Below, piece after piece: positions 10,987 to 21,700 of a stretch of 64,000 bases of DNA. Position numbers and translations under genes: made by a program. This DNA is from Amyloporia xantha (taxonomy: Eukaryota; Basidiomycota; Agaricomycetes; Polyporales; Adustoporiaceae). The notes beneath the pieces are model-generated. The model searched no databases. It was given only the letters and a program-made list of their open reading frames with translations, and was not told where the DNA came from. Location of the stretch: assembly GCA_036971615.1 (NCBI GenBank), contig JAYKKR010000031.1, positions 248,001-312,000 of the forward strand, written 5' to 3'. The first letter of the stretch is position 1, and each line of letters opens with the position of its first letter.

Positions 10987-13825
10987 TTACGATTCCTGAG
11001 GTACGAAGAAAGCATTTCTCTGGTGAGCAAAAGTCGCGACACCAACTTTTGCGCCCTAAGCGTGGGAACACAATTCAATACAAAATTTGTATTGTAAGCG
11101 CCCAAGATCCTGGGGTTAGGGTCCGGCTTTTGTCACCGCTATTGTAAGGTCCCTTGTAGTCTCAATACAAAAGTTTGTTACCCATTACAAAGTTCAATAC
11201 AAACCTGCCAGCACGACACAACTTGTACAAACAACCCCCAACATTGATGAGATAAGATCCAGCCCATATCTTATCTATGTCCTTGTATGGTATGTCACAT
11301 GATTAGATCATGTGTCTAATCATGTGTGCTTATCCTTGGACATGTGACAGATCAGCGGCCTACTGGCCTTTGAAGTGGGTATACAGTTGGATTGACCACA
11401 TTCAAATATTGCCATATAAGGAAATGCTTACATCAGGGGGCAGCCATGGCTGTCGAAAGGCTGTCCCCTATTTTTTGAGATTTGTTAGTATTTGTTTGTA
11501 GTCTATAGCCCCAACATACACTTGCCCAAATGCGGAAATATGGCTGCATGTGAGATTTGAAAAATGTGAGATAGGGATTCCAAATGAAGGAGAAAGACAT
11601 TCCCTTATTTTAGGTGATTTTCACGCATTGTTTAAGCCCAGAATGAGCCCAGAATGAGCCTCCCAAGAGTAGAAAAAGTGGTCACATGACCCCAAAGTGC
11701 GAAAATTCTAAGTCCGCATAGGGCGATCCGTTCCAGTGGATCGCCCTACGCGCCGTAGACGCCCACGGGAATTGCCGGAAATGGAAAAAAGCGCACTTTC
11801 CTGTGGCTTCAATTCTTAATTAAATTGGCTGAAAATTGGTACACACCTTGGACTATAGTGTATCCATCTCCCATTCAAATTCCTATGGATTTGAGGCCAT
11901 AACAAATCTGCTATTCAACGATCATTGCCTTTCCGAGTGTCAGCCACTTTTTAGGTGCCCGAAAATGCGCTCCAAGCGCAAGCCTGTAAACACGGCTTTA
12001 TCTGTTCTTTATAGACTTCATTGTAAGCCTGCTAAATAGATATCATTAGAGCATGTTTGTAAGGACCTTAGAGAGCTTTGCACTGACAGCAGGTTAGTAT
12101 GCCCCCTAGAATAACTTGAATGGTGATCAGTGCAACATTGTATGCTGATTGAACTAGGTTTGTATGGTAATTGTAGTGAGTTTGTATGATCATTAGAGTA
12201 GATTTGTATGGTGATTAGAGCAAGTTGGTAATGTCAATACAATGTGTTTCTAGGGTGAGTGAGTTTGTATGATAATTAGACTTAGTTTGTAGGGTCATTA
12301 GAGCAACTTTGTATATGGATTAGAGTGAGTTTGTATAGTGATTAGAGCAAGTTTGTATGGTGATTATTTGTATGGAGATTAGAATGATTTTCTATGATAA
12401 TTAGAGTCAGTTTGTATGATGATTAGAATGGATTTGTATGGTTATTAGAGTAAGTTTGTATGGTCATTACAATCACTTTGTAAGGTCATTAGAGTGAGTT
12501 TGTATGGTTATTACAGTAAGTTTGTATGGTCATTACAATCACTTTGTATGGGGATTAGAGTAAGTTTGTATGGTAATTATAGTGAGTTCATATGGTCATT
12601 AGAGTAAGTTTGTATGATGATTACATTGAGTTTATATGATCATTAGAATGACTTGTATAGTCAATACAATATGATTCTATGCTGATTAGGGTGAACTAGA
12701 GTAACTTTATATGATCATTAGAGTCAGATTCAATGGTGATTAGTGTAGGTTTGTATGATGCTTATGGTGACTTTGTAGGGTCAATACAATACATTTGAAT
12801 GATAATTAGGATAAGTTTGTATGGTCAGTATGATGAGTTTGTGTGGTGATTCCAGTGAGTTTGTAGTGCCATTAGAGCAAATATGTATGGTCATTACACT
12901 GACTTTGAATGCAAAGGTGTCTGATATGACTTTCAAATGGTAATTAGAGCAAATTTGTCATGTCATTACAAAATGGGTGAAATACATAATGGTCCCATTT
13001 GAAAGGCAAGGTTGACTTGATAAGTAAATGTTGTAATGACATTAGAAAGGTTTGTATGTGGTTAGTGTGGAAAATCACTTTTATATTCCATCAGATAGAA
13101 CCTATTTACTTCATTAGGAAAAGTTGTAATGTTTGTATTGGAATTCTCAATACTTACTGAGATATGGCTGTTGTAAGATTTGGTTGATAAATAGCATTGT
13201 CATAGCCTGAGCAGGTTTGCATTGCAGTTAAAGTGAATATGTATGATCTCAAAAGCAAGTTTGTATGGTCAAGAGGAAGCTGATGTAATCATGAGGATGA
13301 CTTCATACTCTCATTAGAGTGAGTTTGTAATGTCATTACAAAATGTGAAAAATACATAGTAGGCTCATTTGATAGAGAATGTTCACTTTGTAAGTAAATG
13401 TTGTAATGACACTACAAGAGTTTCTAATGGGTTAGGGTCAAAATCACTTTTACACTCCATCAGACAGAACTCACTTACTTCATTAGGAAATGTTGTAATG
13501 TTTGTATTGAGATTCTCAATATTCACTGACATACACCTGTATCAAGATCCAGTTTCAATTTTTGTAATATCTTTGCAGTCTGTTTCTATGCCTGTTGCCA
13601 TGTGCTTGTAAAGTTAATATAGTAGGTTGGTACACTTATTGGGATTAGTTTTCACAGTCATCAGATTGTCCATTTGTAGAGTCAATATCTGAAGAGTAAT
13701 CAGAGGCAAGTGATCCAATTGTAATGAAAATCTTATATTATTGAACCTTGTGGGGCAATAATGGAAGACAGCACTTCAAAATCCTCAGGAATTGTCCTGC
13801 CATTTATTGGCCCGCTCCCACCAAG
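10987..13825 (+). mobile_element. Family R repeat, copy A, full length (2839 bp)
   Basis: Begins TTACGATTCCTGAGG and ends GCTCCCACCAAG. Same ends and order as copies D, E and H. Layout: terminal block, short GGGTTAGGG-like motif near 11113, hairpin 11297-11325 (ACATGATTAGA/TCTAATCATGT), hairpin 11720-11747 (AGGGCGATCC/GGATCGCCCT), then a degenerate tandem array at about 12090-12960, then a unique block with TTACTTCATTAGGAAA-type motifs, then a 3' subterminal hairpin CAGGA-ATTG-TCCTG near 13790. No protein of useful length is encoded. The flanks, compared with a related unit at 14370, rejoin as GCGCCCAA/TGGGTG with nothing duplicated, so insertion made no target-site duplication. Confidence 0.85.
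12090..12960 (+). repeat. Degenerate ~21-22 bp tandem array inside family R copy A
   Basis: Dozens of imperfect units of the form TTTGTATGGTNATTAGAGTNAG follow one another, varying in the N positions and sometimes with an alternate CATTACAATCACT half. Equivalent arrays occur in copies D, E, G and H, but the unit number differs between copies, as expected of a minisatellite. It is not a CRISPR array: units are adjacent, with no unique spacers. Confidence 0.8.
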
Positions 13826-14414
13826 TGGGTGTATGGACGATGCGCGACTCAGTGGCGCTGATGGCGCAGAGGGGCTGATGGCAGATCCCCATGGTCAGGT
13901 GAGAGGTGTGGGGCTGGCTCAGGTGGGAGCAGTTTGCGCCACGTACCTTTAGCTGCACTGCTACTACTAGGCATGTCGGTGCGCAGCAGCCATCAAATTC
14001 TGTCCCTGCAGCCTGAGGCCTCAGGTTCCCCGAGGTTGACTGGGCAAAGTTGTTGTCGTGGTGCCCGATGCATGTACGAACGGTGCGTGATTTGGGGGCA
14101 TCAATGGCTCAGAGGGGGCTGGTGGGGAGTTCCAGCACTTAGGCGAGAGGCATGGGGTTGAGTGCGAGGTCAACACAACAGAGTTGGAGGTTGGAGGGTG
14201 GTCGCAAGGGAGAGGGAGGGGAGCCATCAACGCACCTGTCACGAGATGAGATTGTGAACACGTGTCCTGGTGACGTGCAACATGGGGGTTTTGTTCTTGA
14301 GTAGCGGTGCTGGCGGACCTGATGCCGTAGCTACTAGTAGCAGGTGCTGACCGAAAGGGCTGTTGCTCGCATTGTGGTGCCCGATGCACATACGGACGAT
14401 GCATGCGTTGGTGG
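13826..14414. repeat. GC-rich imperfect tandem repeat unit, interrupted by copy A
   Basis: The 10880-10986 sequence and 13826-14414 share recurring blocks: GTTCTTGAGT...GCTGGCGGACCTGA at about 10905 and again near 14294, and GTGCCCGATGCA-like blocks near 14070 and 14378. These look like two or three diverged tandem units of roughly 300-500 bp, the first split by family R copy A. No convincing protein. Confidence 0.5.
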
Positions 14415-14718
14415 TGTTGAACGATCAGTTTCCAACTATAGTAGTCGCACTTCCATACTTGGTAGTCAGTACTTACTCATTTCTATGATATTCTATGATG
14501 TTCCATAGTATGCTCTTGTCTTACTTCATAGGCTCCACTTTCTTACTAAGAAATCTCCACTATGATTTCATTATGACTTCATATCTTACTAAGATATTCT
14601 ATAGGTTTCTAGATACAATTACTAAGGAGCCTTTCATGCATGTATATAAGCAGGGCCTTACAGCCCACTAGAATACAAGACGGATTAGCCTCCTCTCCTC
14701 TATAGTCTGCGCTCAACA
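14415..14718 (+). repeat. Copia C 5' LTR
   Basis: A 304-bp segment that starts TGTTGA and ends TCAACA, the TG...CA inverted ends of LTRs. It is followed immediately by a primer-binding site and further on by a Copia-type gag. A TATA-like motif ATATAAGC lies near 14643. No matching 3' LTR is visible in the window; the element is interrupted at 16292. Confidence 0.7.
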
Positions 14719-14732
14719 GGTTATGAGCCCCG
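14719..14732 (+). promoter_or_regulatory. Copia C primer-binding site
   Basis: GGTTATGAGCCCC directly follows the LTR. It is complementary to the anticodon stem-loop of initiator tRNA-Met (CTCATAACC), as in Copia/Ty1-class elements that prime with a half tRNA. The same site is present in Copia B (36047-36060 on the minus strand), so two elements share this priming mode. Confidence 0.65.
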
Positions 14733-15622
14733 TGCTCTAATCTGTCTGACTACTGTGCAGTCATCTGTCTTGACTCTTCTCTTTGCGCTTTCACTTTCAC
14801 TTTTGCGCATTTACCCCTTCTATTGCCTTCTTCTTATAAGGCCCCTTAGTAGACTATGTAAGTACACAGTCCTCAGTTTTGTGATGAACTCTTGGGAGTC
14901 TGCACTTCAGTGGGCAGCTCTTAGAGGTCCAAATCCTCTCCTGGGAATAAGGCACCTTACGCGAAATAGTCAAAGGTGTAACAGGGCCCTCAGGCAACTG
15001 CGAAGCAAAACTCTGCAGCTCCATAGGTAGCTGTAGATAGAAGTACTATACAGTAGCTAGCTAGGCCTTGGGCAATACCCTCTGCAGCATAGTCTCGTCT
15101 CAATCGCTCACTTCCCTCGACTCTACCCTGCGTCTTGGCTATTTTGGCTAGCTGGGACAAAGGTTCACTTCAATAAGTGTCCATCTTTGAGCTGGAGACA
15201 TTGACTTCTTCATCAGAAGCAGCTGATCCAGTGGCAGATCAATCTCAATCAGGCGACTCAGAGGGATCTTCACCAGAGCCAATACAGCTTATATCTGTCT
15301 ACCCAACAGATTATAGCTGGAAATTCCCTTACGCAGGTGATTATATTGGTGGTCTTACAGACGACAATCTTGGTTATTTTCCATACAATATTGAAAGTAA
15401 CTCTCTTCGTCACACTGACAGTGAAGAGTACTTTCCAAACCTCTCCATTACATTTTGGGCTATACTTCTTCGATCCAATCCTTTTGATCAAAAAGTTAAA
15501 GAGGTTAAACCAGATTGATCACCTCCATCAATTCCTCAATCAATTCCATCAATTCCTCAATCACCTTCCATCGCCTATCTCCTTTAGTCTGACACTCACC
15601 CTGACATTTTATTCTGATTGCC

Positions 15623-16291
15623 ATGGATCCCTCCAAGATTCCTATCTCCATCATTATCATTTTTGATGGCACAAACTATATTTCCTGGTCTAACACCATG
15701 TGAGGTGTTTTTAGATGGTCTGGTTCCTGGAACATTGTTGAAGGAAATTCATGCACGCCTCTTCCTCATCCTACTGCTGCAGCTACTGGAGAAGACCTCC
15801 CTACAATCCAGGCTGCTTGGGATGCAAAAAATGACAAGGCACTTGGTTTGATGACCATTTATATTTCCTCCTCACTACAATTCCTCATTGGCAATACTAC
15901 CACTGCTGCTGCAGCATGAAAAGCAATTAAAGATCAGTATGCCAAACCTGGTGCTGTTGGTGCATTTGTCTACTTCCAACAATTATTCAATACTTGCTTT
16001 GACGATGCACAACCTCTTTGCCCTCAGATAACAGCACTTGAGGAAATTTGTAGTCATACCGTTGATGCTGGGATTGCCATCTCAGATCAATTTGCTGCCC
16101 TCATTATTGTCAACGCCTTGCCCAATTCTTATCAGACAATTGCTTCGACTCTGCTGGCTACAGTTACAGATCTTTCTAAACTTAAACCAGCAGATGTCAT
16201 CCCCAAAATTATTGAGGAAGAAGCTAGACGTCAGGCCTCCAAAAATGCTAATGTCTCTTGTGTCTCGTCAACTACACGTCTCCCAAAGAAA
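15623..16291 (+). pseudogene. Copia C gag, interrupted and with stop codons
   Basis: Starts MDPSKIPISIIIFDGTNY, the usual opening of Copia gag polyproteins (GTNYxxWSNTM), and continues through the UBN2-like helices (AIKDQYAKPGAVGAF, then NALPNSYQTIASTLLATVTD). Two in-frame TGA codons at 15701-15703 and 15917-15919 sit where tryptophan is expected, consistent with TGG-to-TGA changes. The frame is cut at 16292 by insertion of family R copy B, and no protease, integrase or reverse transcriptase follows. The element is dead. The 14719-15622 leader carries only weak open frames. Confidence 0.75.
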
Positions 16292-16871
16292 TTATGATTC
16301 CTGAGGTACAAAGGAAGTGTTTCTCTGGTGAGCAAAAGTTGCGACACCGACTTTTGCGCCCTAAGCGTGGGAACCCAATTTGATACAAAATTTGTATTGT
16401 AAGCGCCCAAGATACTGGGGTTAGGGTTAGGGTCAGGCTTTTGTTACCGCTGTTGTAAGGTCCCTTGTAGTCTCAATACAAAAGTTTGTTACCCATTACA
16501 AAGCTCAATACAAAACTGCCAGCACGACACAACTTGTACAAACAACCCCCAACATTGATGAGATAAGATCCAGCCCATATCTTATCTATGTCCTTGTATG
16601 GTATGTCACATGATTAGATCATGTGTCTAATCATGTGTGCTTATCCTTGGACATGTGACAGATCAGCGGCCTACTGGCCTTTGAAGTGGGTATACAGTTG
16701 GATTGACCACATTCAAATATTGCCATATAAGGAAATGCTTACATCAGGGGGCAGCCATGGCTGTCAGAAGGCTGTCTCCTATTTTTTGAGATTTGTTACT
16801 ATTTATCTATAGCATATAGACCCTTTATACACTTGCCCAAATGCGGAAATATGGCTGTATATGAGATAGGG
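16292..16871 (+). mobile_element. Family R repeat, copy B, 5' fragment
   Basis: Starts TTATGATTCCTGAGG inside the Copia C gag and follows copy A closely through the TTAGGG motif (two tandem TTAGGG at about 16421-16433) and the ACATGATTAGA hairpin. It breaks off near 16871, within the GTGAGAT...TAGGG block. The right end and tandem array are missing. Confidence 0.8.
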
Positions 16872-17615
16872 TCGACTACCTGTTGGTCACAGATTTCAAT
16901 AGAAATGGATTGCTATTGATAGATATGGTTAGTACACTCAATTCAAGTGCATACAAGTGATAGTATAAGGCATTAAATCCTTACATAGCAGGGGCAAACT
17001 GCAATGTAGTGTGTGACTAGGAGCCGGTGAGCTGGGCAATATCACATGACGGAGCTTGTGGGATCGACCAATGCCAACTTGGCCCAATTTTTGCACCTTG
17101 CCCTGGCTCACTCTTGGCACACCTCTGCCTCTTGGATTGCCTAGCTCATTACATCAGGGAAAATCTCCCTTACTTATTAGCTCTTATTAGCACTTGTTGA
17201 GATAAAAAAAGTCACATAAGTCACATAAGTGTCATAAGTACTTATGATTTTACCCACTTGCTAATCGCCTCTCAGATAAGCATCATAAGTGCATAATGAG
17301 TACTCATGAGTACTTGATAAGAACTAAGTGAGAGGAAGAAAAAACAATGTTGCTTACCAAATGGTGAAAATCATCAATTAAAGAGTGTCTTTATGCCTTT
17401 AGCAATGACAGGTTGATAACAGAAGGTTGGAATAAAAACTTGAAAAATAAGTATCTTCTGCCACCACATAGGATTGAACCAGTGACCTCTCAGGAGAGAC
17501 TGCCTTATAAGGCATGACCTGTTTCACTTTACCACTACACCACAAGTCCACACCTTTTTCAACTCACTCTTATTAATATAAGCCTTCCTGAGTATGAAGA
17601 CTTGCGTCTTTTTGT
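16872..17615. other. Unassigned sequence between fragments
   Basis: AT-rich, with no gene. The tRNA-like sequence described separately lies within it. CATAAGT/ACTTATG motifs are frequent around 17210-17310. Confidence 0.4.
17455..17552 (-). repeat. tRNA-like sequence, probable tRNA-derived SINE or decayed tRNA
   Basis: On the minus strand the sequence contains TGGTGTAGTGG, a match to the polymerase III A box, and GGTTCAATCC, a match to the B box, at tRNA-like spacing. A palindrome TGCCTTATAAGGCA stands where an anticodon arm would be. Acceptor and T-arm pairing are poor, so a functional tRNA is unlikely. A tRNA-derived SINE head is the better reading, though no tail or second copy was identified here. 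Confidence 0.45.
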
Positions 17616-18078
17616 TGTCAAAATCTGTGCTCTGCCAGTCTCCCAGTGTCTCCTACATCGTCTCAGTGCTCCTATGGCATGTTTCCATTGTTATCCTTCT
17701 ATTGTATCTGTTCTAGGACTTTCTAGCTCGTTCTAGGCCTATGCCACTCACTCCATTGTATTGGTGCCACAGTGGCACAATGCACACTTTGAGTGGCAGT
17801 GGCACAATAGACCTTCTGTCCATTGTGCCACTCCCCATTGTTCTACTTCCATTGTGCCACCCTCTATTGTTCTCTATCTCTATTGTTCTCTATCATATAT
17901 ATAGACCCTAGAGTCCTCAGCCTGGTCCCCACCAGTTGCTTACTTTGGACTCTAGGTATGTTGTATCCCTTACATCCTTAATACACCAGTTGCTTACTTT
18001 GGACTCTAGCCCACTTGTGGCTCTCTCAGTCCCTTAGTGCTGCGCCTTAGCTGTTAGCTGCGCCTTAGCCATTTGACA
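17616..18078 (+). repeat. Solo LTR of Copia B family with 5-bp target duplication
   Basis: Starts TGTCAAAATCTGTG and ends CCATTTGACA. It is flanked on both sides by TTTGT (17611-17615 and 18079-18083), a perfect 5-bp target-site duplication. Near-identical LTRs occur at 26724-27168 and, inverted, at 36061-36505. It contains the repeated phrase CAGTTGCTTACTTTGGACTC. It is the product of LTR-LTR recombination. Confidence 0.85.
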
Positions 18079-18709
18079 TTTGTTGCTTGGCTGCTGCTAT
18101 ACTCCTCCATAGACCTTTGATGCAATTATATCTCCACTTCATTTTTGTGGATAAACAGAAGGCTCTCTATCAAATGCAAGTACTTTTTGCAGTATTTTCT
18201 TTGTCAGATTGAGATACAAAAAGAATAATTTCTTAAGGTGTATCTTTGTGACCTTGTTCAAGGAGTACAATGTAAGCCTATAAATACAAAGGCTTGTTTA
18301 TTATGGTGCTCATTCTACATATCTAGTCTATACTAGTTACTAGCACAGCACAACTGAAGTAAGTGAGCAATTGGAAGATCTCATAACAACTTTCTGAGAG
18401 TTTGATTAGCATCTTGAGACAAATTAGCACTCAATAAGAATCTGATGAGTAGAATTAGAGAAATATAAGATAGATGAGCATTCAGTAAGAATCTGATGAG
18501 TGGAATTAGAGATGTGTGAGATAGATTAGCAGTCAATAAGAATCAGATGAGTAGAATAAGAGACATATAAGTTGGATAAGAATGGTAAGTATTCAATGAG
18601 CTCTAATAAGTAAGGGAGATTTTTTCTGATGTAGTAGGTACACAGAAGAGGGCAGCACTCACTTTTGCAGTGTAAAGCTCACCTGCACTTGAGATGGTTG
18701 TCGTCAGAG
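18079..18709. other. Unassigned flank of hAT element
   Basis: No gene. Includes the ~56-bp tandem repeat listed at 18410-18590 and ends with the left target duplication CGTCAGAG (18702-18709). Confidence 0.45.
18410..18590 (+). repeat. Three tandem ~56-bp units
   Basis: The phrase TAAGAATCTGATGAGT followed by GAATTAGAGA recurs three times at about 56-bp spacing, each preceded by a variant of GATTAGCA...CAATAAG. Units are imperfect. Function unknown. Confidence 0.6.
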
Positions 18710-21700
18710 CAGTGATGTGCTGGTCAGTGACTAGTTGGCAACTTGCCACTGGCCGCTGACTATGACCTGTATGTGACCTTGGTGACTGCAACTTTACCCA
18801 CGGTCCTGAGATGCCCACGCTCAGCCAAAGGGCAGCAGTAGACAACTAGAGACTCTGCGCAGATAATGCAGTAAATAAATTTATGTGCTCAGAATTGTAT
18901 CTATTGTTTCATCAACACTACTGAATGTCAGATCCACATCACCCTCAGCATCCAAATCAGCTAGTTTGTAGAATTCCAACTCCTCATCTAGACTTCGGTG
19001 TGCACTCCTTTTGTACATAGCTACCCAGGTTGTTTTGGTGAAGTCAAAGAGGGTGCTGATTTCGATTTCGATATGTGAGGGGAAGCTAACATCCTCAAAG
19101 TCAACGTCGTCATCCACCATCTGCGTCAATGCACTTGTTATTGAACGGAGATCTGTGGCAATGGTAGGATTTGCTCGCTCTTCATCATTGCCAGAGAATG
19201 ATTCCTGTGGATCCAAGTCTCCGTCAGTTGGATGAGTCAGTGGTACTGCAGGTGGTGGCCCACTGACTGCATCTGGTGCTGCGGCCGCGGTGCTGGTTGA
19301 GGCGGTCAGTATATCCTTCTCCTGACCCTCACACCCAAACATTCTCTTCAGCCGTGTCTTTGCATTGTGTTTAGTGTGTTCATCTCAGAGATGCATCTTG
19401 AGCTCTGCAAGTGAAGTGAGTGTCTCGGTTCCCATATGGTTCTGAAGCTTGGTCAAGATAGTTCCAAATACACTGAAGAGTTGCTCACAAGATGCAGAAT
19501 TGGCGCATATTGACAGGATTTGCTTTGCGAGGACATAGAGCGCAGGAGCATTGGGATCATCAGCATGAACCATGCCAGAATACACAACAAGTGGGTCGGG
19601 ACTTTGTCTCTGCAGGACAACATGAATCAGCTGTCTGATTGACTGAATGAACTATATACTGACCTCAGCAAGCGTGAGCCCTTCAATAGTAGCAGCAAAT
19701 TGATCCATACCCTCGAAGGTGCCTTTGTTGCCTAAGTAGTCCTGAATATCTGTGAAGAGACTGAGTGATGCGGGCATCTTATAGAGGCGCAGCCAAAGCC
19801 ATTGTAAAAGTGTGAGGATATCTGCAGTTGCCATAGAAGGAAGACATTGAAATGGTGTGGCTTTCAAAAATGGATTCAGGATAATGGTGGTGATAAAAAC
19901 ATCTTGATCTGCTTTCTTCCAGCGCTTTTCAATGCTAGCCAAAATCGCAGAAACTTCAGGATCATTAGAATCTGGGAGAGCTTTATAGTGCATCATCAGG
20001 GACCCGAACGTCAAAAGGACCTCGTCTAGACGACAGAATGCAGACTAAGTGATGTTTGCGGAAATAGCAAGAAGTTCGAGATGATTCTTGATCCTGTCAA
20101 TGTGCTGAGTCAGTGTAGGTTTTACTGGTTACTTCTGAACGTACCGAGCCAAGGAATGCCAGAACAGGCTATTTGAGATTGTGGTGATGTGCTTGCAGGC
20201 TGCATTCTTTGCCTGAGTAGTGGCTGATGAAGGTACAAGCTGATGATCCTTCTCCTCTCGTTGCTCGTCTCTCAATACAAGCATAGTAAGAGTGGGCTTC
20301 AACTGAAGCAGATGTCAGAATGCCAAATAATGAGCCATTCAGCGAGTCAGGACTGCTTGAATTACTGCAAGTGGTGTTTTCCCAGCGGCTAACATTTCAT
20401 CTCGTATCAATGCCAGGACGAATGTTTTGCTTTGCAACCATGTGATGAGCTCACAAGCTTGCTCAGCATAGCATAGGAATACTGACACCTCAACCTTTAT
20501 GTAATTGCCAACAACTAAATTCACCTAGATACTGTCAGCCACTTGTAGAGACTCATGTAGAAATGAATGCTTACCTGGTGACCGTAACAATCAGGAGCGA
20601 CAATATGAGGATATTTTGCAATGAGCATAGTGTGAGCCTTGCGTGATTCACCCGATGTGTCCTTTGTGAATGCAACAACTTCAACGTGCCACTCCGTTTC
20701 GAGCATCAGAATGACTTCTTCCATCAGGGCAAACAAGTTCTCAGCCGTCTTTCTCTCTTTCGATGCATCATGTACACAGACTGTGTGGACCTGAAACCGA
20801 ATGATAAGTGCTGCTATTCATCAAATGTAAGGTACCCATGACTTACAGTGCGATCAGCAGTTATCATGAAGGCAATGAAATGATGATGGTTCTCTGCAGT
20901 CCAACTGTCACACTGAATCATAGCAGGATGTCCAGCCGCCTTACTCTGTGCATCATGGCAAAAATATGCAAGGGTTTTTGAAAGCAAGCACTGCATAAGC
21001 ACTTTTCTCAACGGTACCTTAGCTGCCAGCATGAATTCATTGCACAGCGTGAGCCATTCTGGGTTCTCGATCCAGGTGAGTGGCAGACCTGCAGATGTGG
21101 TAACGCAAACAAGACGATCCTGAAATTGTGCTTGCTTATTGTCATCCCAGACAAGTTCTTCCACAGGCCAGTACTGAGATGCCAAACAATGCAAGAGCGA
21201 ACATCTGAGGCATTTGTTTGGCTCCTTGGAATATGTCAACGGGGGTGCAACACTAGGAGAGCGGGATGATGCTGGTGATGGTGAAGTATTGAATGCGCAT
21301 GGTATACTAGTCTCGAGTGGAGGCAGCGGTGGACCGTTGTAGTGGCTGGTCAGAGATCGCAACGGATGTGATGGTCCGGCCACCTGAGAAGCCAAAAGCA
21401 GCGGAGCTGCCCATGGTGAAGACGGAGCACCAGCTGCTGTTGGTACAGCATGAGCATTGTAGGGAACAGTGTACGGACTTGGAGAAGGTCCCATGATAGA
21501 TGGACGCTGCCAGTCCATTCCACCACCGTAGAGCTGGGGAGCACTGTGAGTAGCCGCAATAATCGGGGGAGCTGTGAAATGAGGAGCTGGAACTGATTGC
21601 ATAATTGCAGGTTCTTGTGTTGCCTGAGCCGCAATCTGGGCAGGCTGAAGTAGACAATTGCATAGGTGTATCAGCAAGGTCTCAGACGCAGCGCGTGTCC

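Noticed and set aside
11310..11501. A 63-codon frame (CLIMCAYPWTCDRSAAYWPL...) conserved in six family R copies
   Set aside because: Conservation matches the DNA identity of the copies, the frame overlaps a hairpin, and there is no start context or recognisable domain. It is treated as incidental.
12090..12960. CRISPR-like appearance of short regular repeats
   Set aside because: Units are directly adjacent and degenerate, there are no spacers or cas genes, and the host is a eukaryote.
10987..13825. Family R as a large LTR or solo LTR
   Set aside because: Ends are not TG..CA, there is no 4-6 bp target duplication, and no primer-binding site follows.
16413..16440. Window end or interstitial true telomere
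   Set aside because: Only one or two TTAGGG units occur, always inside family R.
17455..17552. Functional tRNA gene
   Set aside because: A and B boxes match, but acceptor and T-arm stems do not pair.
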